A stretch of 47,657 nucleotides of DNA from Massilimicrobiota sp. An134 (lineage in GTDB: Bacteria; Bacillota_I; Bacilli_A; Erysipelotrichales; Coprobacillaceae): contig NZ_NFLH01000017.1 in NCBI RefSeq assembly GCF_002160815.1, forward strand, positions 1 to 47,657, written 5' to 3'. This document shows positions 1 through 8,773 of the stretch, piece after piece. Numbering within the stretch: the first letter of the stretch is position 1; each line of letters opens with the position of its first letter. Below the pieces are notes generated by a model. The model worked only from the letters and a program-made list of their open reading frames with translations. It did not search any database and was not told the DNA's origin. The position numbers and the translations under genes were made by a program.

Positions 1-437
1 TTGGACATATTGGTTTAAAAATAGATGAAACACCTATCTCTATTTATCCTACTTTTGTTAATTACAATAAGCTTATATTAATGGTTGAAGATTATCATTA
101 TATTTTATTGATAGGAGCAGGTCTAGAAAATACAGCATTAACTTCATATCATGAATCACGTAGTGAACAACAAAAATTAGAATACTTTTTAAAAGTCTTA
201 AGTGATAAATCCAAGTTTGAAATTTTAACTTTGTTGAAAAAGAAATCTATGTATGGTCATGAACTTGCGAAAGCTATGAATCTCAAAACTCCAACAATCT
301 CTTATCATATGGATGCTTTGTTGGATGGAGATTTTATTCGTATTAGAAAAGAGAATAATCGTATTTATTATTCATTAAATGAAGCAGAAATTGAACATAT
401 GATTCAATATTTACATCAAAAACTATTAAAAGAATAA
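1..437 (+). CDS. ArsR-type winged-helix regulator, C-terminal part (5' end outside window)
   Basis: The frame is open from base 3, so this is the end of a longer protein and the ATG at 81 is probably internal. The last 90 or so residues form a winged helix: LKVLSDKSKFEILTLLKKK, then a recognition helix with TPTISYHMDALL and a wing ending in YYSLN. That is typical of ArsR-family repressors, in a longer version whose N-terminal region is mostly cut off here. It should be a DNA-binding cytoplasmic regulator; its effector and targets cannot be seen. No metal-binding CxC motif is visible in the retained part. A bidirectional terminator follows directly. The fold is clear; the function beyond DNA binding is not. 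Confidence 0.8.
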   Translation, partial: GHIGLKIDETPISIYPTFVNYNKLILMVEDYHYILLIGAGLENTALTSYHESRSEQQKLEYFLKVLSDKSKFEILTLLKKKSMYGHELAKAMNLKTPTISYHMDALLDGDFIRIRKENNRIYYSLNEAEIEHMIQYLHQKLLKE

Positions 438-443
438 GAGTAA

Positions 444-475
444 ACCCCGTTATTTGTCTATTTTCATAACGGGGT
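444..475. terminator. Bidirectional intrinsic terminator
   Basis: A 10-bp perfect stem, ACCCCGTTAT (444-453) and ATAACGGGGT (466-475), with a 12-nt loop. It is T-rich on the right (+ strand) and moderately T-rich on the minus side. It sits between the convergent ArsR-type gene and the Imm5-like gene and can serve both. Confidence 0.8.
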
Positions 476-484
476 ATTTTAAAC

Positions 485-1072
485 TTATCCTTTTTTTAGT
501 CCTAATAAATATTCCTTATTCGCATGAGAATCATCACTAATAAATTTTGCCCATTGATACTGATGTGTCTTTTTAGCACATTCAGGAAGATATGTCTGAT
601 ATTCATTGATTCTTTTGATTAACATCTGCTCACAATCATCAATACCATACCTTCTGACAATAGCTGTTAATTCATAGAAAACCAGTCCAATTGCATGTGT
701 TTCTACATGAACTGTTCCACAACCCTGTCCAACAGCATGGCATAAAGCCTGATCTGATACATCTGTTATATCTTTAGCCATTGCATGTACAGCAAGTATA
801 GCTTTTTTGGCTTCTAGCATTTTGATATCTCCTCTTGCCCATTGACGTGTTTTTTCAATAGCGACTCTAGGTCGATTGTCATCTGGATATTTATTTTCTA
901 ATGTGATGACGATTTCTTCTACAAATTTCAATGCCCACAAAACGAGGGCCTGATGAGATTGCTTTTTGATATCTGCCAGTAAGTCCTGTAAACAGGCACT
1001 TTCCCTTGAAAAAAGAATTTGATTTTTTCTTTTCCATTTGATTTTCATATCTGTTAAATCTATTTTATTCAC
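485..1072 (-). CDS. Imm5-like putative immunity protein
   Basis: A soluble helical protein of about 195 aa. The central stretch RQWARGDIKMLEAKKAIL followed by CHAVGQGCGTVHVETHAIG and LTAIVRRYG resembles the Imm5-like family (annotated as putative immunity proteins, found in many Firmicutes). The family name comes from comparative genomics; no toxin gene is nearby, so an immunity role is unproven. The GTG at 1072 overlaps the stop of the upstream ABC permease by 8 nt, which suggests translational coupling. An ATG 24 nt further in (1048) has no better ribosome site. It is the last gene of the ABC operon. Confidence 0.55.
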   Translation of the reverse strand: MNKIDLTDMKIKWKRKNQILFSRESACLQDLLADIKKQSHQALVLWALKFVEEIVITLENKYPDDNRPRVAIEKTRQWARGDIKMLEAKKAILAVHAMAKDITDVSDQALCHAVGQGCGTVHVETHAIGLVFYELTAIVRRYGIDDCEQMLIKRINEYQTYLPECAKKTHQYQWAKFISDDSHANKEYLLGLKKG

Positions 1073-2627
1073 TCTTTAACTCCCTGCCATTCATCATACC
1101 TTGACATGCCCATAGAATAATAAGCGCTAATATAAAATTCATTGCTAATGAGGCCATTGAAAGCATAGTAAGAACCGTTGGCGTTAATGCATTTGTCATC
1201 ATAAAAATCACTGTTAATATAACACTTGGTAAAGCACTGACAATCATAATCAACATACGCATCATGTTTTCAAAGACTTGTGTTGTACGACTTTTTAACA
1301 ATCGTATTGTCAGCACACTGGCACTCATAAAGATAAAAATATAACCAAACATATTGATCAGATACATGAAAATGGTTAAAAATGTTTCATGATAATACAT
1401 TCCCACAACAATAAAAGACAAAGTTCCAATGATGGATACTTTCATAAAAGTTGGAATCATCACAGCAATAAGCTTTTTATAAGGTTTATCAGGTATAAGA
1501 TAGATCTGATAATTTTTTAATTCACCTACTAAATCACTGGTTTGCATCATCATAAATAACCAGATTATCATCATATAGATAAAGAAACCAAATCCTAAAT
1601 CAGAAAAAATAGTTATAACCAAATAAATACCTATGGAAATAATATCATTCCATGAGATTATATTCCCTTTCTTTTTCATCAATAATAGATTTTTTGATAA
1701 CACTGCATAAGCACCATCATAAAACCTTTTTACACTGGTTTTTTTCACTTTCACATTTCTTAAAGCATCCTGATTACCTGCTTTAAATTCTTTTAATTGT
1801 TTAGATAACTCTAATGAATCTTGTAATGCCTGTTCATAAAAATCACCTTTGTAAGTAATAAATAATAGATAGATAATGACTAAACTTATAACCAAAAGCA
1901 ATAATCCTAAACAAACCATCCCCATTTGAGAGGTCACATAAGAAATCAAAGTCAACTTTAACCAACCAAAAACAGGTACAAAATAAAACAGTGGTGATTC
2001 AATAAAATCAATCATAATTGTTTGAATCCTTCCTGTTTCTAAATATGTCAGTCCTAAAATAATCACCAGCACAATCCCAAATATTCCTGCGATTATATAA
2101 TTTATCTTTTTATATTTTTGATCACCTATTGATAAAATATAGCTATAATCAATAAAAACAAGAAAGATCATAATAGTTAACATACTACCTAATAATGCTA
2201 GTCCTATAAATCCAAAATCTACACTCATTCCCATATTCATACCAATAAAGAAAATCAATGCAAAAAATGATAACAATATGGATTGCAAAAAGGTTTGAAA
2301 TGTTAAGAATGTCATAATTTGCTTTTTATGAAAGGGTCCACTAAATAAGAAATAAGCATCTTCTCCAGAAAACAAAGCTTTTCTTGAAGAAAGCATCGTA
2401 GAAAATAACATTAAAGCCAAAAATCCAACAAATAGTAAAATAGATGAATGCAATTCAAAATTCACAGCCATATAACTTTGATCTTTTGGCAAAAATAAGA
2501 AACTATAAAATACAAAACCATATAAAAGAACAATAAAGATCGTAAAGATTGCACTTGATGGCTTCTTAAAGAGATTTCTCACTGTCGCTTTTGTTTTCAT
2601 AAACCATAATAAACATAATGATTTCAT
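1065..2627 (-). CDS. ABC exporter permease (putative ABC_export family)
   Basis: A 520-aa integral membrane protein with about 12 hydrophobic segments and a charged cytoplasmic stretch near residues 270-300. It fits the large single-gene permeases of the putative ABC exporter family seen in Firmicutes. It begins 1 nt after the stop of the ATPase gene, with a GGAGAA ribosome site inside the ATPase tail, so the two are made together as one transporter. The substrate is unknown. No signal peptide or accessory binding protein is encoded, which fits export rather than import. The next gene (Imm5-like) overlaps its stop. Confidence 0.75.
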   Translation of the reverse strand: MKSLCLLWFMKTKATVRNLFKKPSSAIFTIFIVLLYGFVFYSFLFLPKDQSYMAVNFELHSSILLFVGFLALMLFSTMLSSRKALFSGEDAYFLFSGPFHKKQIMTFLTFQTFLQSILLSFFALIFFIGMNMGMSVDFGFIGLALLGSMLTIMIFLVFIDYSYILSIGDQKYKKINYIIAGIFGIVLVIILGLTYLETGRIQTIMIDFIESPLFYFVPVFGWLKLTLISYVTSQMGMVCLGLLLLVISLVIIYLLFITYKGDFYEQALQDSLELSKQLKEFKAGNQDALRNVKVKKTSVKRFYDGAYAVLSKNLLLMKKKGNIISWNDIISIGIYLVITIFSDLGFGFFIYMMIIWLFMMMQTSDLVGELKNYQIYLIPDKPYKKLIAVMIPTFMKVSIIGTLSFIVVGMYYHETFLTIFMYLINMFGYIFIFMSASVLTIRLLKSRTTQVFENMMRMLIMIVSALPSVILTVIFMMTNALTPTVLTMLSMASLAMNFILALIILWACQGMMNGRELKSE

Positions 2628-2628
2628 A

Positions 2629-3321
2629 CTATTCTCCTTCAGTTAATTCAAAGAAGTAATCTTTTAAGCTCTCTTCTTGAAGTTCATCTTTTTTGATTCT
2701 TTTGATAATATGTCCTTCTTTCATAATATATGCTTCATCAAAAATATCACTGACAATATCAATAATATGTGTACTGATTAAAACGGCACATCCATTATCA
2801 GCTATATTTCTTAATAATTTAAGTGTTTCTTCAATACTTGCTGGATCTAACCCCACCATTGGCTCATCAACCAATAATGCTTTTGGTTCAATCATAAAGG
2901 CCAATAACATACTTAATTTCTGTGTCATACCTTTACTTAATTCTTTGGCCATCTTCTTTCTTTTTTCAGTCAATTGAAATAATTCTAAATATTTTTCTGC
3001 TTTTTGTTTATAGTTTTCAATCTGATAGGCATGACCAATAAAATCAATATGTTCTTCAACAGTTAATAAATCATAGAGAACTGGTGTTTCTGGCACATAT
3101 CCAAAACATCGTTTCGCCTCAATTGAGGCATTATCATAACCACAAATGTCAATACTCCCCTCAAACTTTAAAAGATTCGCTATACTCTTAATTGTGGTTG
3201 ATTTTCCTGCTCCATTAGGTCCTAATAGGATGGTAATCTTTCCACTTTCAGCAATCAGTTCAACATCATCGACTGCTTTAAAATCTCCATATTTTTTTGT
3301 CAGGTGTCGTATTTCTATCAT
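2629..3321 (-). CDS. ABC transporter ATP-binding protein
   Basis: A 230-aa nucleotide-binding subunit. Walker A is GPNGAGKSTT (about residues 34-43), the Q-loop region lies near YVPETPVLYD, the signature is LSKGMTQ, and Walker B is LLVDEPMVGLDP followed by an H-loop in STHIID. All catalytic motifs are intact. It should hydrolyse ATP at the inner face of the membrane to drive the permease encoded immediately downstream. The start is supported by GAGGAGGG 6-7 nt upstream. The signature LSKGM is typical of the ABC-2/CcmA-like exporter ATPases. Substrate unknown. Confidence 0.9.
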   Translation of the reverse strand: MIEIRHLTKKYGDFKAVDDVELIAESGKITILLGPNGAGKSTTIKSIANLLKFEGSIDICGYDNASIEAKRCFGYVPETPVLYDLLTVEEHIDFIGHAYQIENYKQKAEKYLELFQLTEKRKKMAKELSKGMTQKLSMLLAFMIEPKALLVDEPMVGLDPASIEETLKLLRNIADNGCAVLISTHIIDIVSDIFDEAYIMKEGHIIKRIKKDELQEESLKDYFFELTEGE

Positions 3322-3346
3322 ATCATCCCTCCTCTTTCTTTTTTAT

Positions 3347-3375
3347 TATATACCCCCCTTCCGATATTTTTGCAA
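3347..3375 (-). promoter_or_regulatory. Likely promoter of the ABC exporter operon
   Basis: On the minus strand, TTGCAA (3375-3370) is followed after 17 nt by TATATA (3352-3347), with a second in-register TATAAT 2 nt further on. It lies just upstream of the ATPase ribosome site. Inferred from sequence only. Confidence 0.5.
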
Positions 3376-3441
3376 GGGGCAAGCTGATAATTTTATTATA
3401 AGCTATCATAAATCAAATGTCATTGATTATCATATAAAAAA

Positions 3442-3462
3442 ATCCTAACTTATCGTTAGAAT
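3442..3462 (-). terminator. Terminator of the GH32 gene
   Basis: On the minus strand, ATTCTAAC pairs with GTTAGGAT across a GATAA loop (one G-T wobble) and is followed by TTTTTT. It begins about 10 nt after the GH32 stop. Confidence 0.75.
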
Positions 3463-3471
3463 CTTTTTTCA

Positions 3472-4788
3472 TTAATTCATTTTCATCTCTATGATATCTA
3501 CATTTTGATAATCAATATGATCATTGATGTCATAGACAATTTGACTCAGTACATAATATCCACCATTGATATAAATTTCAAAAATATGATAATCATAATA
3601 AATTTCTAAATCATAATGTCCATTTAATGGTGGTGTTTTATTCACATTACAAACTTTATCATGTTGAATGGAAACTTCCATTCTATCACAACATAAGCAA
3701 TCATCCTGTATAAAAAGCTTCATGCCACCTAAACAAATTTGACTATTTGAGTATAATTTGACATGCATATAAAATGGTTCTTTCAAACTGACACTATCTA
3801 CTTGACGATGGAAGTATTGTTGAACATGTGGATGTACTGACTGATAAACATGATGATTTTTATATTCAAAAACCCTTGGCAATATATATAATCCTGTCCA
3901 TGATTCATTTTCAACTGGTTCACGCATACGCATCCAAGCTAGCATTGTGCGCTGACCATTCTCATCTAGAAAAGTTTGAGGCGCATAAAAATCTAAACCA
4001 TAATCCAGATACATATAATCTCCCTGTTTTGTAATTGTCATAGTCTCTTCATCAAAGCTTACAGGCATAATAACAGCAACACTATCTGGCTGTGAATCTC
4101 GAATATGTTCTGGCGAAAAAATCATAAAGTATTGTCCATTGATTTCAAACAAATCAGGACATTCCCACATATCACCAATACAATCATCTAAAAAACGATT
4201 CTTATATGTAAAATGAACAGCATCTTCACTTTCATATAATAAAACTTCTCCACAATAGCCTGTTTCACTTGGAACTTTACTACCTACAATTAAAGCATAT
4301 TTCCCATTTTTCATTTTCCACACTTTCGGATCTCTTGTATGTCTCACATCTCCTAAAGCTTTATCTTCTATGACATCAATAATCTTTTGTTTTCCATCCT
4401 TATTATCAAAATGAAAACCATCATCAGATATCATTAATGCCTGTGATGCAATCAAATCATCATCACTATATTGGATGTGTACATACTCAGGATTTTCTTT
4501 CGCATAGCGAATAGCCGTATAATAAAGATATAATTTTCCATCTTTTTCAATAGCTGAACCTGAAAAACAACCATTGCGATCATAAATTTTTGATGGATAT
4601 AAGGCAATAGGGTAATGCTGAAAATGAATAAAATCTTTTGTCGTTGCATGTCCCCAATGCATTGTTCCCCAAAAATTTTCATATGGAAAATGCTGATAAA
4701 AAATATGATAATTTCCTTTATAATAAATTAAACCATTAGGATCATTAATCCAATGATATGGTGCTGTAAAATGTATTTTTGGTTTCAT
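3472..4788 (-). CDS. GH32 beta-fructofuranosidase / sucrose-6-phosphate hydrolase
   Basis: A 438-aa cytoplasmic glycoside hydrolase. The GH32 signature WINDPNG is at residues 13-19, with D16 the expected nucleophile. The transition-state RDP is near residue 150 and the acid/base sits in WECPDLF (E209). There is no signal peptide, so it acts on sugar already inside the cell, such as sucrose, sucrose-6-phosphate or short fructans. The C-terminal beta-sandwich is short. AAGGAGG lies 8 nt upstream of the ATG. It is a stand-alone gene with no sucrose PTS beside it, so whether the substrate is phosphorylated cannot be told from this window. Confidence 0.88.
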   Translation of the reverse strand: MKPKIHFTAPYHWINDPNGLIYYKGNYHIFYQHFPYENFWGTMHWGHATTKDFIHFQHYPIALYPSKIYDRNGCFSGSAIEKDGKLYLYYTAIRYAKENPEYVHIQYSDDDLIASQALMISDDGFHFDNKDGKQKIIDVIEDKALGDVRHTRDPKVWKMKNGKYALIVGSKVPSETGYCGEVLLYESEDAVHFTYKNRFLDDCIGDMWECPDLFEINGQYFMIFSPEHIRDSQPDSVAVIMPVSFDEETMTITKQGDYMYLDYGLDFYAPQTFLDENGQRTMLAWMRMREPVENESWTGLYILPRVFEYKNHHVYQSVHPHVQQYFHRQVDSVSLKEPFYMHVKLYSNSQICLGGMKLFIQDDCLCCDRMEVSIQHDKVCNVNKTPPLNGHYDLEIYYDYHIFEIYINGGYYVLSQIVYDINDHIDYQNVDIIEMKMN

Positions 4789-4848
4789 GATGTTTTCCTC
4801 CTTATATGTATCATATCATGTTTTGATTGACATGAAAAAGATTTATTT

Positions 4849-4877
4849 TTGACAAGACTGATTTGATACATTATTTT
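4849..4877 (+). promoter_or_regulatory. Possible promoter of the broken HAD gene
   Basis: A consensus -35 TTGACA (4849-4854) is followed by a 17-nt spacer and a weak -10 TATTTT (4872-4877), about 30 nt before the ATG at 4907. Confidence 0.45.
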
Positions 4878-4906
4878 ATAAAGTAGAAACGATTCAAAAG
4901 GAGGTT

Positions 4907-5665
4907 ATGATGTTGCAGGCTCTAGCAAGTGATATTGATCACACTTTATTTTTCCAAGAAAGAAATCCACAAATTTCAATTCAAGACTGCCAAGCCATTC
5001 AAAATTATCAAAGCCTTGGACATCTCTTTGGTCTATGTAGTGGTCGTCCTTATCAAGGTGTTGTACACCTATCTGACCAGATTCACCCTGATTTCTATAT
5101 TATCACAAGTGGAGCTCTTATTTTAGATCGTGCTTTACATGTAATTTATGAAAAGTTTATAGATTATCAAATACTGCATCAGTTATTTTATCAATATAAT
5201 TAGCATGCCCTGATTATTATTCATGCTAGTCATCATCTTACATATAAAACAGATAAAGAATTTGTAGAAGATGATTGTTATTTGATATCTGACCTTCAAG
5301 ATTTTGAGGATTCTGCTTATGGAATTTCTTTGGTTTTTCATGATGAAACAACAGCATTACAAGAAACACAAAAAATAAATCAAACATTTAAAGAAATAGA
5401 AGCCTTTCAAAACAAAGATTCCATTGATATTGTGCCAAAGGGTTGTTCTAAAGGAGAGGCATTAAAAAGAGTTAAAGACTATTATCAAATAACTTCTTTA
5501 GCGGGTATTGGCGATTCTTATAATGATTTATCAATGCTGACAAATGTTGATATTCCTATCACTTTTGTTGATGCTCCTCAAACATTACAAGATATTACCC
5601 TGTATCATGTTCATAGTGTTGCTGAAGCGATTGCCAATTTAAAATGTTATAACAAAATAGAATGA
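4907..5665 (+). pseudogene. Cof-type HAD phosphatase interrupted by one in-frame TAG
   Basis: Two open stretches (4907-5203 and 5282-5665) lie in the same frame. The codons between them also read as HAD sequence (HALIIIHASHH), so a single amber codon at 5201-5203 (codon 99) splits an otherwise intact gene of about 252 aa. The N-terminal DIDHTLF matches the catalytic DxDxT box with H for the usual G, and motif II (CSGRP) is present. The C-terminal GDSYNDLSML is motif III/IV. AAGGAGG precedes the ATG. It would be a haloacid-dehalogenase-type sugar-phosphate phosphatase. The stop could be a real mutation or a sequence error; with a second broken HAD gene following, decay is likely. Confidence 0.8.
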
Positions 5666-5856
5666 TGACTTCTTGTTATATGTTTAGCAAAATATATCTC
5701 TTTTATAATGAGAGATATACTTTTCTAAATGATAATTTTTTTCATGAAAATTAAAGTTCATATCTTATTTCTGCATATTTTTTTGATTTCATAAAAGCAT
5801 ATAGCTTTACGTGTATTGTTTTCTATAATAAAGGTATCAAGCAAACGAGTGAAAAA

Positions 5857-6102
5857 ATGAATAAAATCGTATTTATTAATGTTGATGGAACATTATGAAA
5901 CTATGAAAACAAATTACCTGAATCTGCTGCCATTGCCATCCAACAAGCTCATGTAATTGATGAACTTCTGAAACATCTTCATGCCAGTATAGAAGATACC
6001 CTAGCTTTTGGAGATGCTAAAATTGATATCCCAATGTTGGAATATTGCCACGTTGGTGTAGCCATGGGTAGTGGTGGTGAAGAAATCAAAGCTATGAAAT
6101 GA
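5857..6102 (+). pseudogene. Remnant of a second Cof-type HAD phosphatase
   Basis: From the ATG at 5857 the frame reads NVDGTL, then TGA (5896-5898), then continues in frame with NYENKLPESAAIAIQQA. It then jumps straight to a typical HAD C-terminus (DTLAFGDAKIDIPMLEYCHVGVAMGS) and stops at 6100-6102. The catalytic DxDGT box and the GDxxxD box are both recognisable. The middle of the protein (motif II and the cap, about 150-180 codons) is gone without a frame change. It is therefore a deleted and nonsense-mutated copy, 82 codons against about 260 for the family. The rest of 5666-6249 shows no other gene. Confidence 0.75.
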
Positions 6103-6147
6103 TAATTATAGTCAATAAGAATGATATAAGATTTTAAGGATTAAGTT

Positions 6148-6183
6148 AAGGTACTGGTTCAATTGAAAATTGGTACCTTTTTG
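6148..6183 (+). terminator. Intrinsic terminator after the HAD remnant
   Basis: AAGGTAC (6148-6154) pairs with GTACCTT (6173-6179). An inner CAATT/AATTG extends the hairpin, and a T-rich run follows. Confidence 0.7.
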
Positions 6184-6249
6184 ATTATATCAAAATAATT
6201 GATTCATCTTACTTTTTTAGATGAACTTATTTTTGATTTGACCCTTTAG

Positions 6250-7613
6250 TTAATACCCTAGTTTATATATCTTCTTTTTAGCAATAAACTGTGTCAAATA
6301 AAATGGAATACATAATATATCTTTATCTTTAGATACATCTTTTGAGTGAATAATATAGCGATTAAGAATTCTGTCAGAAAATTTAACATAAAATTCATCA
6401 ATAGAAGTATGAACCTTATAATTTGATGATTTGACTTCAATAGGGCAAATCTTATTTTTCCTAAATAGTATAAAATCAATCTCATAATTTTTCTTTTGCT
6501 TAACATTAGAAAAAGTATAATAAAATAATTCATTTCCTGTTGACGTTAATATCTGTGCAACTGCATTTTCATATAAATAGCCTAAATTTGCAGAAAGTTT
6601 GTCATTCAATAATTTTTCATAGATAATATTATCTGTAAAGTCTTTATCCTTAAATTGAAGTGTAACAAACAGTCCTGTATCGGCCAGATACAACTTGAAT
6701 TTGTTTAAATCTTTATATGCAGACAATCCTACATTAGGGTCATTTGCATGATATGCAACACTCACGACCTTAGAATCCTTTAGCTCTGAAATCATACTTA
6801 AAATAGAGTTATCAGTCGTTTTATATGAATTCAACATTTTCTTCGTTTGAAATCCTCTGGTGTTCTTGTTTAACTGGGATGGAATTGCTTCAAAAAGCAT
6901 TGCCAATCTTCCAGTAGAATCAATTTTTCTAAAATCATCCTCATACAAATTTAGAATATCTCTTTTTACCATATCTACTTTTCTAAAATTATTCGTTGTA
7001 ATGTATTCATTGACAGATTGTGGCATTCCACCTACCAGCATATATAAACGAAAATCACGCATCAACTTTCGATTCAGCCTGTCTCCAAAATTCTTCTTAT
7101 TATCAAATACGCTTTTCAATAACTTCATAGTAGAATTATCATTCAAAGCCCAAAGAAATTCTTCAAAATCCATTGGATGCATTTGCAGTTTTCTTTCTTC
7201 ACTTGGAATGAGAATATCTTTCACATTTTTTTTGATTGAAATCACTGAACCAGTTTCAATATAATCATATCTTCCATCCTTTACCAATGTCTTGATTGCT
7301 TGTCTTGCATAAGGGCAAAGCTGTACTTCATCAAAAATAATAACAGACTTTCTTTCGATTAAGTCTACTTTATATTGCAATTGAAGTTGAAGAAAAAAAT
7401 AATTCAAATCAGACATATCATCGAATAACTCTCTAATTTGTGCAGAAGCAATAGAAAAATCAATGAGGATATAACTATCATATTCCATCTTTGCAAATTC
7501 TTCTACTATAGTTGATTCCCAACACGGCGTGCTCCTTCAATAAGTAGGGCTGTCTTCCCATTTGATTCTCTTTTCCACTCTTTTGTTTTTTCATAAATTT
7601 TTCGCTTAAACAT
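6250..7613 (-). pseudogene. AAA ATPase with DUF4143, frameshifted in Walker A
   Basis: The true start is the ATG at 7613, preceded by ATAGGAGGA, reading MFKRKIYEKTKEWK and on to LLIEGARRVG. Exactly at the P-loop lysine codon one base is missing (about 7516-7520, GGGAATCA where GGGAAATCA is expected). The frame then hits TAG; shifting by -1 restores STIVEEFAKMEYDSYILIDFS and the rest of the protein to 6250. Walker B is VIIFDEVQL. The C-terminus carries EIDFI followed by PIEVKSS, a PD-(D/E)xK-like site usual in DUF4143 proteins. It is clearly paralogous to the intact gene at 26019-27344. Without the shift it would be 454 aa. The role of this ATPase family is not established. Confidence 0.85.
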
Positions 7614-7642
7614 TGGCAAATTCCTCCTATAAATTTATTATA

Positions 7643-7688
7643 TCCAAAAATCGCAATAAAATTTCTACATAAACCTCCAAAAATCGCA
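7643..7688. repeat. 13-bp direct repeat, 33-bp period, upstream of ATPase pseudogene
   Basis: TCCAAAAATCGCA occurs twice, starting at 7643 and 7676. On the minus strand it lies 30-75 nt before the ATG at 7613, in the presumed leader or promoter of the AAA/DUF4143 gene. A tandem array of the same 33-bp period, but of different sequence, precedes the intact paralogue. Confidence 0.65.
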
Positions 7689-7895
7689 CTGATTTTCTCC
7701 TGCAAAAAAAGAAATTTGAGTGTTGGATTTTGTCCCTCCTCTCTATTTTTGATAGTGTCGTTAAAAATACGAGTTTATTCAATGTAGATAGTTCTTATTA
7801 TCTTCTAATACATCTTATATATTTTTCTTCAAATCCAGCACATTTCAAGATTAATTCTAAATAGTTTTTCATGAAATATGTTTTCATTAATATAA

Positions 7896-7921
7896 AAAGG
7901 ACGCATTTATTAACGTCCTTT
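7896..7921 (-). terminator. Terminator of the HAD phosphatase gene
   Basis: On the minus strand, AAAGGACG pairs with CGTCCTTT across a 10-nt loop and is followed by TTTAT. It lies about 135 nt after the stop of the gene at 8057-8707. Confidence 0.7.
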
Positions 7922-8056
7922 GTAAATCTCTATCTTCATAACTCCTCAATTATTTGGTGTGTGATTGACCTCACAATAATATAGATTCCAGTCATTGTAT
8001 AGCCTTTGTCATTCTAGATGTCCATTTACATTAACTCTACCCTATGACATCTTCTT

Positions 8057-8707
8057 TTATTGTGCTTTTAAATAATCAATCACTTCATCTAATGAATCAA
8101 CAATTTTGGTCACTTTTTCAACGAATTGTGGCTCAGGATATTTCATATCGGGTACACAAATCACATCAATACGTCCATCATATGCTGCTAAAATACCTGC
8201 CTCACTATCTTCTAAAACCAAAGCTTCTTCTGGTTTGACATCGAGTTTTTGACATGCTGTTAAAAAGATTTCTGGATGAGGTTTACCATGAGTCACTTCA
8301 TCTCCACAAATTGTATCATCAAAATATTTTGTTAGATCTGCATTTTTTAAGATTTCATCAACACGTGCTCTCCCACTTGATGTTGCCACAATTGTTTTAT
8401 AATTATTTGCTTTTAAGTATTCTAATAATTCTACTAATCCTTTTTTCTTAGGAACATATTGTCTTAAACTTTCATCAATCCATACATGAACATCATCCCA
8501 GACTTCTGTCATAGGAAAGTCTTGACCATAATGGTCAATAAATACCTGACAGATTCCCGGTTTATTTTTTCCTAAACAATTTCTATATAATTCTTCTGTA
8601 AAATCATGGTGTCCTAATTGCGCCAATTTTTTTACATATTCATTATATGTCACTCTTTCACTATCAATCATCAAACCATCCATATCAAATATAACTGCTT
8701 TTTTCAT
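8057..8707 (-). CDS. HAD hydrolase, beta-phosphoglucomutase-like
   Basis: A 216-aa HAD subfamily I enzyme. The catalytic box is FDMDGLMIDSE (D8 and D10), followed by a small helical cap. Motif II is ATSSGRA, the conserved GKPHPEIFLTA follows, and the acidic motif is VLEDSEAGILAA. This is the pattern of beta-phosphoglucomutases and related sugar-phosphate phosphatases. The E in DSE after the box is typical of both. It stands alone with its own terminator. The substrate (hexose phosphate isomerisation or dephosphorylation) cannot be settled from sequence. Confidence 0.85.
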   Translation of the reverse strand: MKKAVIFDMDGLMIDSERVTYNEYVKKLAQLGHHDFTEELYRNCLGKNKPGICQVFIDHYGQDFPMTEVWDDVHVWIDESLRQYVPKKKGLVELLEYLKANNYKTIVATSSGRARVDEILKNADLTKYFDDTICGDEVTHGKPHPEIFLTACQKLDVKPEEALVLEDSEAGILAAYDGRIDVICVPDMKYPEPQFVEKVTKIVDSLDEVIDYLKAQ

Positions 8708-8773
8708 CTACATTCACTTCCTCTTTCCTTATTCTAGCATATCTTCATATTCAAGAACAAGAAAAGTTATGAA

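Larger units (their letters stand above)
7614..8056. other. Intergenic stretch with a 13-bp direct repeat and one terminator
   Basis: No gene with a ribosome site was found. The right half holds the terminator at 7896-7921. Next to the ATPase pseudogene, the 13-mer TCCAAAAATCGCA occurs at 7643-7655 and 7676-7688, exactly 33 bp apart. Reading through the repeat on the minus strand gives an open but RBS-less frame with alternating AIFG motifs, judged not to be a gene. Confidence 0.6.

Noticed and set aside
3146-3448. Plus-strand open frames over the ABC ATPase gene
   Set aside because: Antisense shadows of a gene with complete ABC motifs and a strong ribosome site; no ribosome site of their own.
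7478-7705. Open frame of 75 codons upstream of the ATPase pseudogene
   Set aside because: It starts with TTG without a ribosome site and runs through the 33-bp repeat and the ATPase start in the wrong frame; an artefact of the repeat and frameshift.
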